Positions 55,826-64,000 of a stretch of DNA of 64,000 nt are shown here, piece by piece. The stretch comes from Loktanella fryxellensis (GTDB lineage: Bacteria > Pseudomonadota > Alphaproteobacteria > Rhodobacterales > Rhodobacteraceae), in the NCBI RefSeq assembly GCF_900110065.1, contig NZ_FOCI01000012.1, positions 1-64,000 of the forward strand, in the 5' to 3' direction. The notes beneath the pieces were generated by a model. It searched no databases, was not told where the DNA came from, and saw nothing but the letters and a program-made list of their open reading frames with translations. A program made the position numbers and the translations under genes. Numbering within the stretch: position 1 is the first letter of the stretch; each line of letters starts with the position of its first letter.

Positions 55826-58177
55826 TCACTTCGGCCCACGCTTGAGCGGACCCTTGCCGACCGGCTTGCGGGGACCCGCCTTGCCAGCCGCACCGGGCGG
55901 CACGAATCGCTTGGAGGTGTCGCCGGGGTTGGCCTTGGGACGCGCGGGCGCGCCATCCGCCTTGGCAAAGGCCGGCTTGCCGCCGGGCTTGCCGAACGGC
56001 TTGCCCGCGGGTTTGCCGTCGGACTTGCCCTTCCACGCGGGCTTGTCGCCGCCTGCACCCTCGGACTTGCCCTTCCATGCGGGTTTCGCACCGGGGGCGG
56101 TGTCGGACTTGCCTTTCCACGCGGGTTTGGCACCCGCGGCGGCATCGGCGCGGCCCTGATAGCCGATCTTGCCCTTGTAGGCAGGCTTGTCGCCCCCCTC
56201 GGACTTGCCCTTCCACGCGGGCTTCGCGTCGCCATCGGCGCGGTAGGGCGCGCGGGCCGGTTGGGCGTCGTCGCCCTTGTTGTTCCACACGGGCTTTGCA
56301 CGGGGGGCGGCCGGGCGTGGCTTGTTCAGATCGACGACCGCATCGCCGTGGTCGCGGCGTTCCGGCTTGGCGAACGGCTTCGCCTTGTCGGCGCGGGGCT
56401 TGCGCGGCTTCTCGAAGGTGTCGCCCTGCGGTGCGATGGCAGCCACGTCGTCCTGACGGCTCGGCGGTGGCGGCGTGCTGTCGCGGGGCTTGTATTCACG
56501 CGGCTTGTACTCGCGGGGTGCGTCGTCGTCGCGCTTGGCATAGGCCTTCTTGTCAGGGCGCGCGCCTCGGTCGGAAATCTGCGGCACGCCGTCCACTTCG
56601 GACAGTTGCGCCTGGTTTTCCAGCTTCATCTCGGGACCGACGGCGCGCAGGAATCCTGCGGCGGCACCTTCGGCGATCTCGACAAAGGTTTCGTCCGCCT
56701 GAATGCGGATCGCGCCGATCTCGGTCTTGGTGATGTCGCCGGCCTTGCACAGCATCGGCAACAGCCAGCGGGCCTCGGCCTTCTGGTCGCGGCCCACGTC
56801 GACGCGGAACCACTTGGACGGACCGAAGGCCGCCTTGCGCTCCTTCGGCGCCGTCTCGCGGCCCTCGCGCGGGGCGGGGGCGTCGTAGGCGGTCAGATCC
56901 TCTGGCGCGGATTGCTTGCCCTGATACAGGCGCAGATAGGCGGCGGCGATCTGGCTGGCGTCGTATTGGGCCAGCAGGCGCGCCGCAAAGGCGGTCTCGT
57001 CCTCGGTGAAGGTCGCGGACCAGATCTCGTCGCCCAGCAGGCGTTCTTCGTCCTTACGCAGGATCTCATCGGCGGACGGCGGCATCGCCCACGTCGCCTG
57101 CAGCTTGCCCCATGTCAGGAGGTTTTCCGCCCGGCGGCGCATCTTGGGCGTCACGATCATGGCGGATATGCCCTTGCGCCCCGCACGGCCCGTGCGACCG
57201 GACCGGTGCAGCAGGATTTCCGCGTTGGTCGGCAGTTCCGCGTGGATCACCAGTTCGAGGTTCGGCAAATCGATGCCGCGCGCGGCCACGTCGGTGGCGA
57301 CGCAGACCTTGGCCCGCCCGTCGCGCATCGCCTGCAGCGCATGGGTGCGTTCCTGCTGGGACAATTCGCCGGACAGGGCCACGACGGAAAAGCCCCGGTT
57401 GCTGAGCCGCGTGGTCAGACGCGTGACCATCGCGCGGGTGTTGGCGAACACGATGGCGTTCGGCGCATCGTAGAACCGCAGCACGTTGATGATCGCGTTG
57501 TCGGCGTCATGCTGCGCCACGCTCAGCGCGCGGTATTCGATGTCGGCGTGCTGGCCTTCCTTCGTCGTGGTGGCGACGCGCACGGCGTCCTTCTGATAGG
57601 ATTTCGCCAGCTTCACGATGGTCGGCGGCACGGTCGCGCTGAACATCAGGGTGCGACGCTCGGGCGGGGCTTCGCCCAGAATGAACTCCAGATCGTCCTT
57701 GAACCCCAGATCGAGCATCTCGTCCGCTTCGTCCAGCACGATGGCGCGGATGTCGGACAGGTCGATGTTCTGGCGGTTGATGTGGTCGACCAGACGGCCC
57801 GGCGTGGCCACGACGATATGCGCGCCGCGGTCCAGCGTGCGCCGTTCTTCGCGCACATCCATGCCGCCCACGCAGGACGCAAGCACGGCGCCCGTGCCGC
57901 CGTAAAGCCACATCAATTCGCGTTTCACCTGCAATGCCAGTTCCCGTGTCGGTGCCACGATCAGCGCCAAAGGGCGGCCTGCGGGGCCGAACGTGCCGTC
58001 TTCGGCCAGAATGGTCTTGCCGATGGCAAGGCCGAAGCCCACGGTCTTGCCGGACCCGGTCTGCGCACTGACCAGCAGGTCCTGACCATCCAGGGCCGCA
58101 TCCGTCACCGCCTCCTGCACCGGGGTGAGGGCGTCGTAGCCCTTGGCAGCGAGGGCGCGGGCGAGTGTGTCGATCAT
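55826..58177 (-). CDS. DEAD-box RNA helicase with DbpA-like domain and repetitive tail
   Basis: 783 residues. Helicase core about 1-370: AQTGSGKT, PTRELALQ, LDEADEMLD, SATVPP, HRSGRTGRAGR. Residues about 465-535 (KWFRVDVGRDQKAEARWLLPMLCKAGDITKTEIGAIRIQADETFVEIA) form a DbpA-type RNA-binding domain. From about 560 the protein is a low-complexity basic tail with repeats of KPAWKGKS (four KPAWKGKS and one KPAYKGKI), YKPRE, KPxGKPFGKP. Probably a CsdA/DeaD-type cold or ribosome-assembly helicase. Confidence 0.88.
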   Translation of the reverse strand: MIDTLARALAAKGYDALTPVQEAVTDAALDGQDLLVSAQTGSGKTVGFGLAIGKTILAEDGTFGPAGRPLALIVAPTRELALQVKRELMWLYGGTGAVLASCVGGMDVREERRTLDRGAHIVVATPGRLVDHINRQNIDLSDIRAIVLDEADEMLDLGFKDDLEFILGEAPPERRTLMFSATVPPTIVKLAKSYQKDAVRVATTTKEGQHADIEYRALSVAQHDADNAIINVLRFYDAPNAIVFANTRAMVTRLTTRLSNRGFSVVALSGELSQQERTHALQAMRDGRAKVCVATDVAARGIDLPNLELVIHAELPTNAEILLHRSGRTGRAGRKGISAMIVTPKMRRRAENLLTWGKLQATWAMPPSADEILRKDEERLLGDEIWSATFTEDETAFAARLLAQYDASQIAAAYLRLYQGKQSAPEDLTAYDAPAPREGRETAPKERKAAFGPSKWFRVDVGRDQKAEARWLLPMLCKAGDITKTEIGAIRIQADETFVEIAEGAAAGFLRAVGPEMKLENQAQLSEVDGVPQISDRGARPDKKAYAKRDDDAPREYKPREYKPRDSTPPPPSRQDDVAAIAPQGDTFEKPRKPRADKAKPFAKPERRDHGDAVVDLNKPRPAAPRAKPVWNNKGDDAQPARAPYRADGDAKPAWKGKSEGGDKPAYKGKIGYQGRADAAAGAKPAWKGKSDTAPGAKPAWKGKSEGAGGDKPAWKGKSDGKPAGKPFGKPGGKPAFAKADGAPARPKANPGDTSKRFVPPGAAGKAGPRKPVGKGPLKRGPK

Positions 58178-58243
58178 GGGGCAGGGGTCCGGACATAAAG
58201 GTAAGTCATGCGCCCTAAGGCTACATACCCGGTCTGTCCAGTG

Positions 58244-59083
58244 TCAAATCATGCGAACAGGGCGGGTTCCCGCTGTCGTCATGCGTCGCGTCCAGCGGCG
58301 GTGGACGACGTAGGCCGCAACCGCCAGCAGCGCGGGCAGGACAAGGGCGGCCAAACCGGGGGTTGGGGGTGCCATCGCGTCGGACCCCGGCGACAGGCGG
58401 AACGCCATCTGCGCCGACAGGGCGAACCCGTTCCACAGGGCATGCAGGATCACCGCGGGCCAGACGCTGCCCGCCTGCACCGTCAGCGCGCCGAACAGCA
58501 GGCCCAGCCCGGTGGAGCTTGCGATCTGGATGATGGTCAGCCCGATGTCCTGCCCGACGAAGGCGTTGACCACATGGAACAGCCCGAACAGCACGGACGA
58601 GGCAACGATGGCCCAACCGGTGCTGATCCGTGACCGCAACCCGTGCAGCAGGACGCCGCGGAACAGGCCCTCTTCAAAGAGCCCGATCAACAGGGCGAGG
58701 GCGACGATCTGCACCAGCGGACGCAGCAGCGGCGTACTGCTGCCCAGTGCCACCAGCGCGCCCCATGACAGGCCGACCGCGATCGTCGCGGGGCCGATGA
58801 ACCAGCCGCTCATCCGCCACCCCGCGGGGTCCGACGGACCGCGCAGCCCGGTTGTGCGCAACCAGCCCAGCACCGCGATCAGCACGAGAAGCGCCGTGGC
58901 GACGATGCCTTCGGTCACGATATAGGGGCCAAGGTCGTCCATCGCGATGGCGCCGGTGCCGCCCGTCACATCGACGGGACCCGCCAGCACCAGCGGCAGC
59001 GTGAACCACACGACGAACAGCGCAAGGACGGCCAGTGCGACGGTGAACGGGTGGCGGGCGGCGATGGTCGAAAAGGGGCGCAT
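58244..59083 (-). CDS. CPBP-family intramembrane protease
   Basis: 279 residues, eight or so membrane segments. GLFEEGLFRGVLLHGLRSR carries the EExxxR motif, and FGLFHVVNAFVG the H-x3-N/D partner, then a second His in ILHALWNGFAL: the CAAX/Rce1-like active site. ATG 59083 is used; longer frame upstream has no support. Substrate unknown. Confidence 0.85.
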   Translation of the reverse strand: MRPFSTIAARHPFTVALAVLALFVVWFTLPLVLAGPVDVTGGTGAIAMDDLGPYIVTEGIVATALLVLIAVLGWLRTTGLRGPSDPAGWRMSGWFIGPATIAVGLSWGALVALGSSTPLLRPLVQIVALALLIGLFEEGLFRGVLLHGLRSRISTGWAIVASSVLFGLFHVVNAFVGQDIGLTIIQIASSTGLGLLFGALTVQAGSVWPAVILHALWNGFALSAQMAFRLSPGSDAMAPPTPGLAALVLPALLAVAAYVVHRRWTRRMTTAGTRPVRMI

Positions 59084-59141
59084 CGGTGATCCTGTCGGTG
59101 TGGGTCGCCTCACAGATGGGCGGTGCGGGCCGCCTGACCAG

Positions 59142-60296
59142 TCACGATTGCGCAGATGCGGCGAACCATGCGTCGATGGCGGGTTCCAGCGCCTGCCACA
59201 CGGCGGGTGCGCCGCGCAGCACCTGCGCACCCACGCGGGTCTGCAACTGCGCGCGCGTCACGCGGTAGGCAGGCCACGTGCCGCCGCCCGTCGCAAGGTT
59301 CGCCATCACCGGCTGCACCCGGTCGAGCGCCTTGGCGAAAATCGCGTCGTCGCTCGTCGCCGCCTCGAATTCCTGCCACAGCGCCAGCAGTGCCGCGCCC
59401 TGTGCCGCGGGCAGCAGGCCAAAGATGCGGTGCGCCGCGCGCGCCTCGATCAGGGCATGGGCGGCGTGATCGCGGCCTGCCGCATGCACCGGTACGTCGC
59501 CCGCGTCGATTTCCACCAGATCATGGATCAGCAGCATGGCGATGACGCGGGCCGTATCCACCGGGCGCGCCGCATGTTCAGCCAGCGTCAGCGCGTACAG
59601 CGCCAGATGCCAGCTGTGCTCGGCACTGTTTTCGCGCCGCGATCCGTCGAACAGGGTGGTCGCGCGCAACACCGTCTTCAGCCGGTCGGCCTCTGCGAGA
59701 AAGCGCAGACGCGCCGCCGTGTCGGGGTCGAGGGTGGGGCATGTGCGGTCGAGCAGCCCAATTGAATAGGCATAGAGGGCGGGCCAGTCGTTCGCCAGCG
59801 ATGCCGTGCGGCCCGTCGTCAGCAGCGCGCGGGCGATGTCGCGGTCCACGTCGGTCTGGGCCACGTTGCCCAGTTCCTGCATCAGGGGCTGCGCACTGTC
59901 GAGCGTCCGGACGGTGCGTGCGACAGGTGTCGTCGCAGCCTCGAACGACTCCCACAGGGCGCGAAAGGCCTGCCCCTGATCGTCGGGCAGCAGCGGATAG
60001 AGCCTGTCGGCGGCGGCCCGTTCCAGCATCGCGATAGCCGCGTAATCCTGCGGCAGGTGGATCGGATGATCGCCTGCATGGACTTCGATCAGATCGTGCA
60101 GCAGGGCCATGGGGATGGCGGGGTCAGGGGCGCCCCACACCAGCGCCCACAGGGCCAGATGCCAGGAATGTTCTGCCGTGTTCTCGCGCCGGGTGCCGTC
60201 CATCAGGGCGTTGGCGCGGGTCACGGATTTCAGGCCGTCAGCCGCGCGCAGGAACGCAAGCTGGTGCGACAGTCGGTCCCCCGCGACGCCTGTCAC
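59142..60296 (-). CDS. Tandem HD-domain phosphohydrolase (YfbR-like, fused pair)
   Basis: 384 residues made of two HD domains. First (about 1-185): ENTAEHSWHLALWALV...LLHDLIEVHAGDHPIHL. Second (about 190-384): ENSAEHSWHLALYALTL...LLIHDLVEIDAGDVPVHA. Each has H...HD...D metal ligands, and each matches the single-domain 5'-nucleotidase YfbR type. Both copies look intact. Start overlaps the small gene upstream by ATGA. Fused tandem HD proteins of this sort are uncommon in my experience. Confidence 0.85.
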   Translation of the reverse strand: MTGVAGDRLSHQLAFLRAADGLKSVTRANALMDGTRRENTAEHSWHLALWALVWGAPDPAIPMALLHDLIEVHAGDHPIHLPQDYAAIAMLERAAADRLYPLLPDDQGQAFRALWESFEAATTPVARTVRTLDSAQPLMQELGNVAQTDVDRDIARALLTTGRTASLANDWPALYAYSIGLLDRTCPTLDPDTAARLRFLAEADRLKTVLRATTLFDGSRRENSAEHSWHLALYALTLAEHAARPVDTARVIAMLLIHDLVEIDAGDVPVHAAGRDHAAHALIEARAAHRIFGLLPAAQGAALLALWQEFEAATSDDAIFAKALDRVQPVMANLATGGGTWPAYRVTRAQLQTRVGAQVLRGAPAVWQALEPAIDAWFAASAQS

Positions 60297-60508
60297 GGTG
60301 CCTTCGACCGCCGCGCATCAAGCAGCGCGCGCGCCCGCGCCTCTGCCCGCAGGACGCGGATGGATGTCAGATAGCTTTCCTGCAGGGTCTGAGACGACAT
60401 GCCGAGGATCTCGCCCACCTGATCCACGATGCCCGCGTCGCCGCTGTGCGTGGCATCGGCCAGCGCAAGGCGGGCGAGGTCGAGGGCGACATCATCGACG
60501 TGGGACAT
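60293..60508 (-). CDS. Small conserved-looking hypothetical protein
   Basis: 71 residues, helical: DDVALDLARLALADATHSGDAGIVDQVGEILGMSSQTLQESYLTSIRVLRAEARARALLDARRS. No domain known to me. It overlaps the HD gene start by ATGA and follows the hydrolase gene by 5 bp, so it is co-translated with them. Function unknown. Confidence 0.65.
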   Translation of the reverse strand: MSHVDDVALDLARLALADATHSGDAGIVDQVGEILGMSSQTLQESYLTSIRVLRAEARARALLDARRSKAP

Positions 60509-60513
60509 GACGC

Positions 60514-61167
60514 CTACCGCGTGTTTTCGGTCAGGCGGCGGCGGACATAGGATTTCACCGACGCGATCATCGGGTCCATGTGCGGATCCTCGAAGAAGTG
60601 GCCCGCGCCGGGCACTTCCTCGTGCGTGACGATGATGCCTTTCTGGTCGTGCAGCTTGTTCACCAGATTGACTGTGTCGGCGGGCGGGGCCACGCGGTCG
60701 GCGGCGCCATTAATCACCAGACCCGACGCCGGGCAGGGGGCGAGGAAACTGAAGTCGTACATGTTGGCGGGCGGGCTGACCGAGATGAAGCCCGTGATCT
60801 CTGGCCTGCGCATCAGAAGCTGCATGCCGATCCACGCCCCGAAAGAGAACCCAGCGACCCAGCAATGCTTGGCGTTGTTGTTCATCGACTGCAGGTAATC
60901 GAGGGCCGAGGCCGCGTCAGACAGCTCTCCGATGCCTTGGTCGTATTCACCCTGGCTGCGTCCGACGCCGCGGAAGTTGAACCGCAGCACCGTGAAGCCC
61001 ATGTTGTAGAACGCGTAATGCAGGTTGTAGACGACACGGTTGTTCATCGTGCCACCGAACTGCGGATGCGGGTGCAGCACGATGGCAATGGGCGCGTCGC
61101 GGTCCTTCTGCGGGTGGTAGCGGCCTTCGAGGCGGCCTTCGGGACCGGGGAAGATGACTTCGGGCAT
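60514..61167 (-). CDS. Alpha/beta hydrolase
   Basis: 217 residues. PIAIVLHPHPQFGGTMNNRVVYNLHYAFYNMGFTVLRFNFRGVGRSQGEYDQGIGE (oxyanion region), nucleophile elbow VAGFSFGAWIG with Ser, DRVAPP with Asp and GAGHFFED with His. Serine hydrolase of the YqiA/DUF2920-like esterase group; substrate unknown. ATG 61167 (MPEVIFPG) has GGA six bases upstream. Likely one operon with the small and HD genes. Confidence 0.85.
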   Translation of the reverse strand: MPEVIFPGPEGRLEGRYHPQKDRDAPIAIVLHPHPQFGGTMNNRVVYNLHYAFYNMGFTVLRFNFRGVGRSQGEYDQGIGELSDAASALDYLQSMNNNAKHCWVAGFSFGAWIGMQLLMRRPEITGFISVSPPANMYDFSFLAPCPASGLVINGAADRVAPPADTVNLVNKLHDQKGIIVTHEEVPGAGHFFEDPHMDPMIASVKSYVRRRLTENTR

Positions 61168-61226
61168 GCGCGTTCCATCTGGCTTGGGGGTGGCACCGGG
61201 CAACCTTGACGGACGACCGGTGTCAC

Positions 61227-61243
61227 CTTAGAAGTATTCTAAG
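61227..61243. promoter_or_regulatory. Palindrome upstream of iscR (candidate iron box)
   Basis: CTTAGAA-GTA-TTCTAAG is a perfect 7-bp-arm palindrome, downstream of TTGACG (61207-61212) and so overlapping the expected -10 region of the iscR promoter. I recall similar palindromes being described as IscR-dependent 'Iron-Rhodo' boxes in Rhodobacterales. Repression site for the suf operon is the natural reading. Confidence 0.65.
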
Positions 61244-61344
61244 TTTGCGCGGACCGGGTCCGCGCATCGTCGTCGGCCTGACCTAGTGGTGTCGCGGGCC
61301 ATCGTCAATCTATATGCAGGGCACGCCCTGCCGGGAGGACCGCC

Positions 61345-61803
61345 GTGAAGCTGAGCACAAAGGGCCGTTATGCGATGGTCGCCCTTGCGGATCTGGCCCT
61401 GCAGCCACCCGGGACGCTGGTCAGCCTGACCGAGATCGCCAAGCGGCAGGACATCAGCCTGCCCTATCTGGAGCAACTCTTCGTTAAGCTGCGCCGCGAC
61501 GGTCTGGTCGAATCCGCCCGCGGACCCGGCGGCGGGTACCGCCTTGCGCGGGCTGCGTCCGACATCCGTGTGTCGGAGATCCTGGGCGCCGTGGACGAGA
61601 CGGTCAGTGCGATGCACAAGGGCGCCGGTGCGTCCGGTGGCGCGTCCGGCAGCCGCGCCCAGTCGCTGACCAACCGCTTGTGGGAAGGGCTGAGCGCGCA
61701 TGTCTATGTGTTCCTGCACCAGACCCGGCTGAGCGACGTGGTCGGCAACGCGATGGTGCCGTGCCCTGCGGTGCCGGCGCTGTTTGAGGTGGTGGATGAG
61801 TGA
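61345..61803 (+). CDS. iscR: Rrf2-family regulator, IscR-like, without the cysteine ligands
   Basis: 152 residues. Winged HTH MKLSTKGRYAMVALADLALQPPGTLVSLTEIAKRQDISLPYLEQLFVKLRRDGLVESARGPGGGYRLARAASDI is clearly IscR. In E. coli three cysteines and a histidine in the following loop hold a 2Fe-2S cluster; here the loop reads HKGAGASGGASGSRAQSLTNRLW, with no cysteine. The only Cys is in VPCPAVP. It lies at the head of the suf operon behind a palindrome, so it probably controls suf by another signal. Confidence 0.9.
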   Translation: MKLSTKGRYAMVALADLALQPPGTLVSLTEIAKRQDISLPYLEQLFVKLRRDGLVESARGPGGGYRLARAASDIRVSEILGAVDETVSAMHKGAGASGGASGSRAQSLTNRLWEGLSAHVYVFLHQTRLSDVVGNAMVPCPAVPALFEVVDE

Positions 61804-61839
61804 GCGCGCGGGTCCGGCGCCGCTGGGGGCGCTGCCCCC

Positions 61840-61882
61840 GGCCCGAGGGGGCCTCCCCCGGAGTATTTGCGTAAAAAGCGAA
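61840..61882 (+). repeat. Dispersed intergenic repeat, copy 3
   Basis: GC-rich hairpin (stem of five G-C pairs around CCT, inside 61845-61860), then GAGTATTTGCGTAAAAAGCGA (61861-61881). Here the repeat lies between iscR and the desulfurase gene, and the following GAAGAGG serves as its ribosome site. Confidence 0.7.
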
Positions 61883-61893
61883 GAGGCTGGCGC

Positions 61894-62928
61894 ATGAGCC
61901 GCGTCTATCTGGATCACAACGCGACGGCACCGCTGCATCCCGCGGCGCGGGCGGCGATGATCGCGGCGATGGATGTCGTCGGCAACCCGAGCGCTGTCCA
62001 CGCCGAAGGACGCGCCGCCAAGGCGCTTCTGGAGCGTTGTCGCCGAGATGTGGCCGAGGCGCTGGGGGCGGGTGTGGCGGATGTCGTCTTCGTGTCCGGC
62101 GCGACCGAGGCGGCGGCGTTGCTGCTGGCCGGGCGCGGCCTGCGCGGGTCGGATCTGGAGCACGAGGCGGTCCGCGCCTGGGTCGCGTGCGACCTGCCGG
62201 TCGTGGCAGGGCGCGTGGTGGTGGACGATCCTAGTCGGGCCGTGGTGCAGCTGGCCAATTCAGAGACGGGTATCGTTCAGGCGCTGCCCGTGGGCCTCGC
62301 GGTCAGCGACGTGACGCAAGGCTTTGGCCGGATTGCGTTTTCCCATGCGTGGTCCGGCGTCGATGCGGTCTTTCTGTCGGCGCACAAGTGCGGCGGTCCC
62401 AAGGGTGTGGGTGCCATCGTCGTGCCGCAGGGCGCGGAGGTTGCCGCACAGCTGCGTGGCGGCGGGCAGGAGATGGGGCGGCGGGCCGGCACCGAGAACC
62501 TGATCGCGATCGCGGGTTTCGCTGCTGCGGCGACCGCCGCGCAGGCCGCTCTTGCTGCCGGACACTGGGACGGGGTTGCGCAACTTAGAAATATTCTAGA
62601 AGAGGCGGTTGCAGCCGCCGTCCCGGGAACTATTTTCGTCGGGAATGACATGGAGCGGTTGCCGAACACCACCTGCATGATTGCCCCCGGCTGGCGTGGC
62701 GAGACGCAGGTGATGGCGATGGACCTTGCGGGGTTCGCCGTTTCGGCCGGATCGGCCTGTTCGAGCGGCAAGGTCCGTGCCTCGCCCGTGTTGCGGGCAC
62801 TGGGTTACGACGACGAGATGTCCCGCTGCGCGCTGCGCGTGTCGCTGGGACCGGAGACGACGGAAGACGAGGTCCTGCGCTTTGCTGCAAGCTGGAGCGC
62901 GAAGGCCCAACGGATGAGAGCGGCGTGA
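61894..62928 (+). CDS. Cysteine desulfurase (NifS/IscS family)
   Basis: 344 residues. [36 protein letters not shown] lysine in [19 protein letters not shown] and the catalytic loop [10 protein letters not shown] with the persulfide Cys. Supplies sulfur for Fe-S cluster assembly. GAAGAGG precedes ATG 61894. Shorter than typical IscS (404 residues) and closer to the NifS-like proteins of suf operons. Located between iscR and sufB. Confidence 0.93.
   Translation: MSRVYLDHNATAPLHPAARAAMIAAMDVVGNPSAVHAEGRAAKALLERCRRDVAEALGAGVADVVFVSGATEAAALLLAGRGLRGSDLEHEAVRAWVACDLPVVAGRVVVDDPSRAVVQLANSETGIVQALPVGLAVSDVTQGFGRIAFSHAWSGVDAVFLSAHKCGGPKGVGAIVVPQGAEVAAQLRGGGQEMGRRAGTENLIAIAGFAAAATAAQAALAAGHWDGVAQLRNILEEAVAAAVPGTIFVGNDMERLPNTTCMIAPGWRGETQVMAMDLAGFAVSAGSACSSGKVRASPVLRALGYDDEMSRCALRVSLGPETTEDEVLRFAASWSAKAQRMRAA
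62584..62599. promoter_or_regulatory. Iron-box-like palindrome inside the desulfurase gene
   Basis: CTTAGAA-ATA-TTCTAG closely copies the iscR upstream palindrome (CTTAGAA-GTA-TTCTAAG) and sits in-frame in codons for QLRNILEE. It could be coincidence, or a secondary binding site acting as a roadblock. Confidence 0.3.
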
Positions 62929-62951
62929 GGCCGCAGAAAAGGACGAGCGAC

Positions 62952-64000
62952 ATGGCTGCACTGGATGTGGACGTCAAGGACGGTGTCGATCAGGACACCG
63001 TGGATGCGGTGGCGCAACTCTCGGGTGCCTACAAATACGGCTGGAACGACGACGAAATCGAGATGGATTACGCCCCCAAGGGCGTGAATCCCGACATCGT
63101 GCGACTGATCTCCGGCAAGAACGAAGAGCCGCAGTGGATGACCGACTGGCGTCTGAGCGCGTTCGATCGGTGGGAGGGCATGGCGGTCCCGAACTGGGCC
63201 ATGCTCAAGCTGGCGGACATCGATTTCCAGGACCTCTACTACTACGCGCGCCCGAAAAGCATGGAAGTGCGGCCCAAGTCCCTGGACGAGGTCGATCCCA
63301 AGCTGCTGGCGACTTACAAGAAACTGGGCATCCCGTTGAGCGAGCAGGCCATTCTGGCGGGCGTCGAAGGCGCCGTGCCCGACGAAGGGCGCAAGGTCGC
63401 CGTCGATGCGGTGTTCGATTCGGTCTCCGTCGGCACCACGTTCCAGAAGGAACTGGCGAAGGCCGGCGTGATCTTCTGCTCGATCTCCGAGGCGATCCGC
63501 GAACACCCCGAACTGGTGAAGAAGTATCTGGGCACCGTCGTGCCGCCGACCGACAACTTCTATGCCACCCTGAACTCCGCCGTGTTCTCGGACGGGTCGT
63601 TCGTCTACATCCCGCCCGGCGTGCGCTGCCCGATGGAGCTGTCGACCTATTTCCGCATCAACGCCGAAAACACCGGCCAGTTCGAGCGGACGCTGATCAT
63701 CGCGGACAAGGGGTCCTACGTCTCCTACCTCGAAGGCTGCACAGCGCCCAAGCGCGACGTGGCGCAGTTGCACGCGGCGGTGGTCGAGATCATCATCGAG
63801 GAAGACGCGGAGGTGAAATATTCTACCGTGCAGAACTGGTATCCGGGCGATGCGGAAGGCCGCGGCGGCATCTACAATTTCGTCACCAAGCGCGCCGACT
63901 GTCGCGGTGCGCGGTCCAAGGTGATGTGGACGCAGGTCGAAACCGGGTCTGCCGTGACGTGGAAATACCCCAGCTGCATCCTGCGCGGCGACGATTCACA
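62952..64000 (+). CDS. sufB: Fe-S assembly scaffold SufB (3' end beyond window)
   Basis: At least 349 residues read before the window ends; the full protein is usually about 500. [41 protein letters not shown] and later [30 protein letters not shown] and [50 protein letters not shown] are characteristic. GGACGAGCGA precedes ATG 62952. It would scaffold new clusters with SufC and SufD, presumably next downstream. Confidence 0.96.
   Translation, partial: MAALDVDVKDGVDQDTVDAVAQLSGAYKYGWNDDEIEMDYAPKGVNPDIVRLISGKNEEPQWMTDWRLSAFDRWEGMAVPNWAMLKLADIDFQDLYYYARPKSMEVRPKSLDEVDPKLLATYKKLGIPLSEQAILAGVEGAVPDEGRKVAVDAVFDSVSVGTTFQKELAKAGVIFCSISEAIREHPELVKKYLGTVVPPTDNFYATLNSAVFSDGSFVYIPPGVRCPMELSTYFRINAENTGQFERTLIIADKGSYVSYLEGCTAPKRDVAQLHAAVVEIIIEEDAEVKYSTVQNWYPGDAEGRGGIYNFVTKRADCRGARSKVMWTQVETGSAVTWKYPSCILRGDDS

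Noticed and set aside
63816-63835. GAAATATTCT in sufB as another iron box
   Set aside because: Only one half matches; the rest does not form a palindrome and the codons are those expected for SufB.

Overview
The window is chromosomal DNA from a GC-rich alphaproteobacterium, most likely a Rhodobacteraceae (roseobacter-group) member. I infer this from gene content and order: a ChpT phosphotransferase, OlsB/OlsA ornithine-lipid genes, a ribosomal protein L21 with a long C-terminal extension, an IscR whose iron-sulfur ligand loop has lost its cysteines, the block holC-pepA/lptF-lptG-lptD-surA-pdxA-rsmA, and an iscR-cysteine desulfurase-sufB locus. No species can be named from sequence alone.

Layout. 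1-1324 is a small accessory patch: the C-terminal end of an IS5-type transposase, a small HTH-like protein and a ParD/ParE toxin-antitoxin pair. 1615-8072 (minus) holds a tripartite tricarboxylate transporter (tctCBA) with its own DctB/DctD-type two-component pair; a sigma-54-like promoter and repeated upstream sites lie in front of tctC. 8156-18796 is a complete L-rhamnose locus: kinase, mutarotase, ABC transporter and DeoR repressor on the minus strand, with aldolase/dehydrogenase and isomerase diverging on the plus strand. The two halves share a large nested palindrome, probably the RhaR operator. A tRNA-Ser(CGA) follows.

19153-31939 is mostly housekeeping: rplU-rpmA, three overlapping GNAT acetyltransferases, obgE-proB, chpT, a DUF3553 protein, olsB-olsA, a ThiE-like protein, a TrmJ-type methyltransferase, an ABC-F ATPase and a small secreted PRC-barrel-like protein. 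32015-40579 holds an orphan ferric-iron binding protein, mazG, an M20 amidohydrolase, a DUF1499 protein, prfA-prmC, a DUF4167 protein and rsmA/pdxA. 40632-48291 is envelope biogenesis (surA, lptD, lptG, lptF) facing pepA-holC. 48288-61167 contains a 32-residue lipoprotein, a retropepsin-like protease, MarC, a second ABC-F protein, a sodium/amino-acid symporter, YceI, ndk, small membrane proteins, a TfoX-like protein, a large DEAD-box helicase with a repetitive tail, a CPBP protease, a tandem HD-domain protein and an alpha/beta hydrolase. 61345-64000 starts the suf iron-sulfur assembly operon; sufB runs off the window.

I see no prophage, CRISPR array, defence island or biosynthetic cluster, and no clear new multi-gene system. 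The most interesting signals are regulatory or structural: the nested rha palindrome, strong hairpins just after both binding-protein genes, the GAFAGA variant in the sigma-54-type activator, a GC-hairpin plus GAGTATTT/AAAAAGCGA repeat in three intergenic regions, a 14-bp tandem repeat carrying the surA stop and pdxA start, and iron-box-like palindromes near iron and Fe-S genes.
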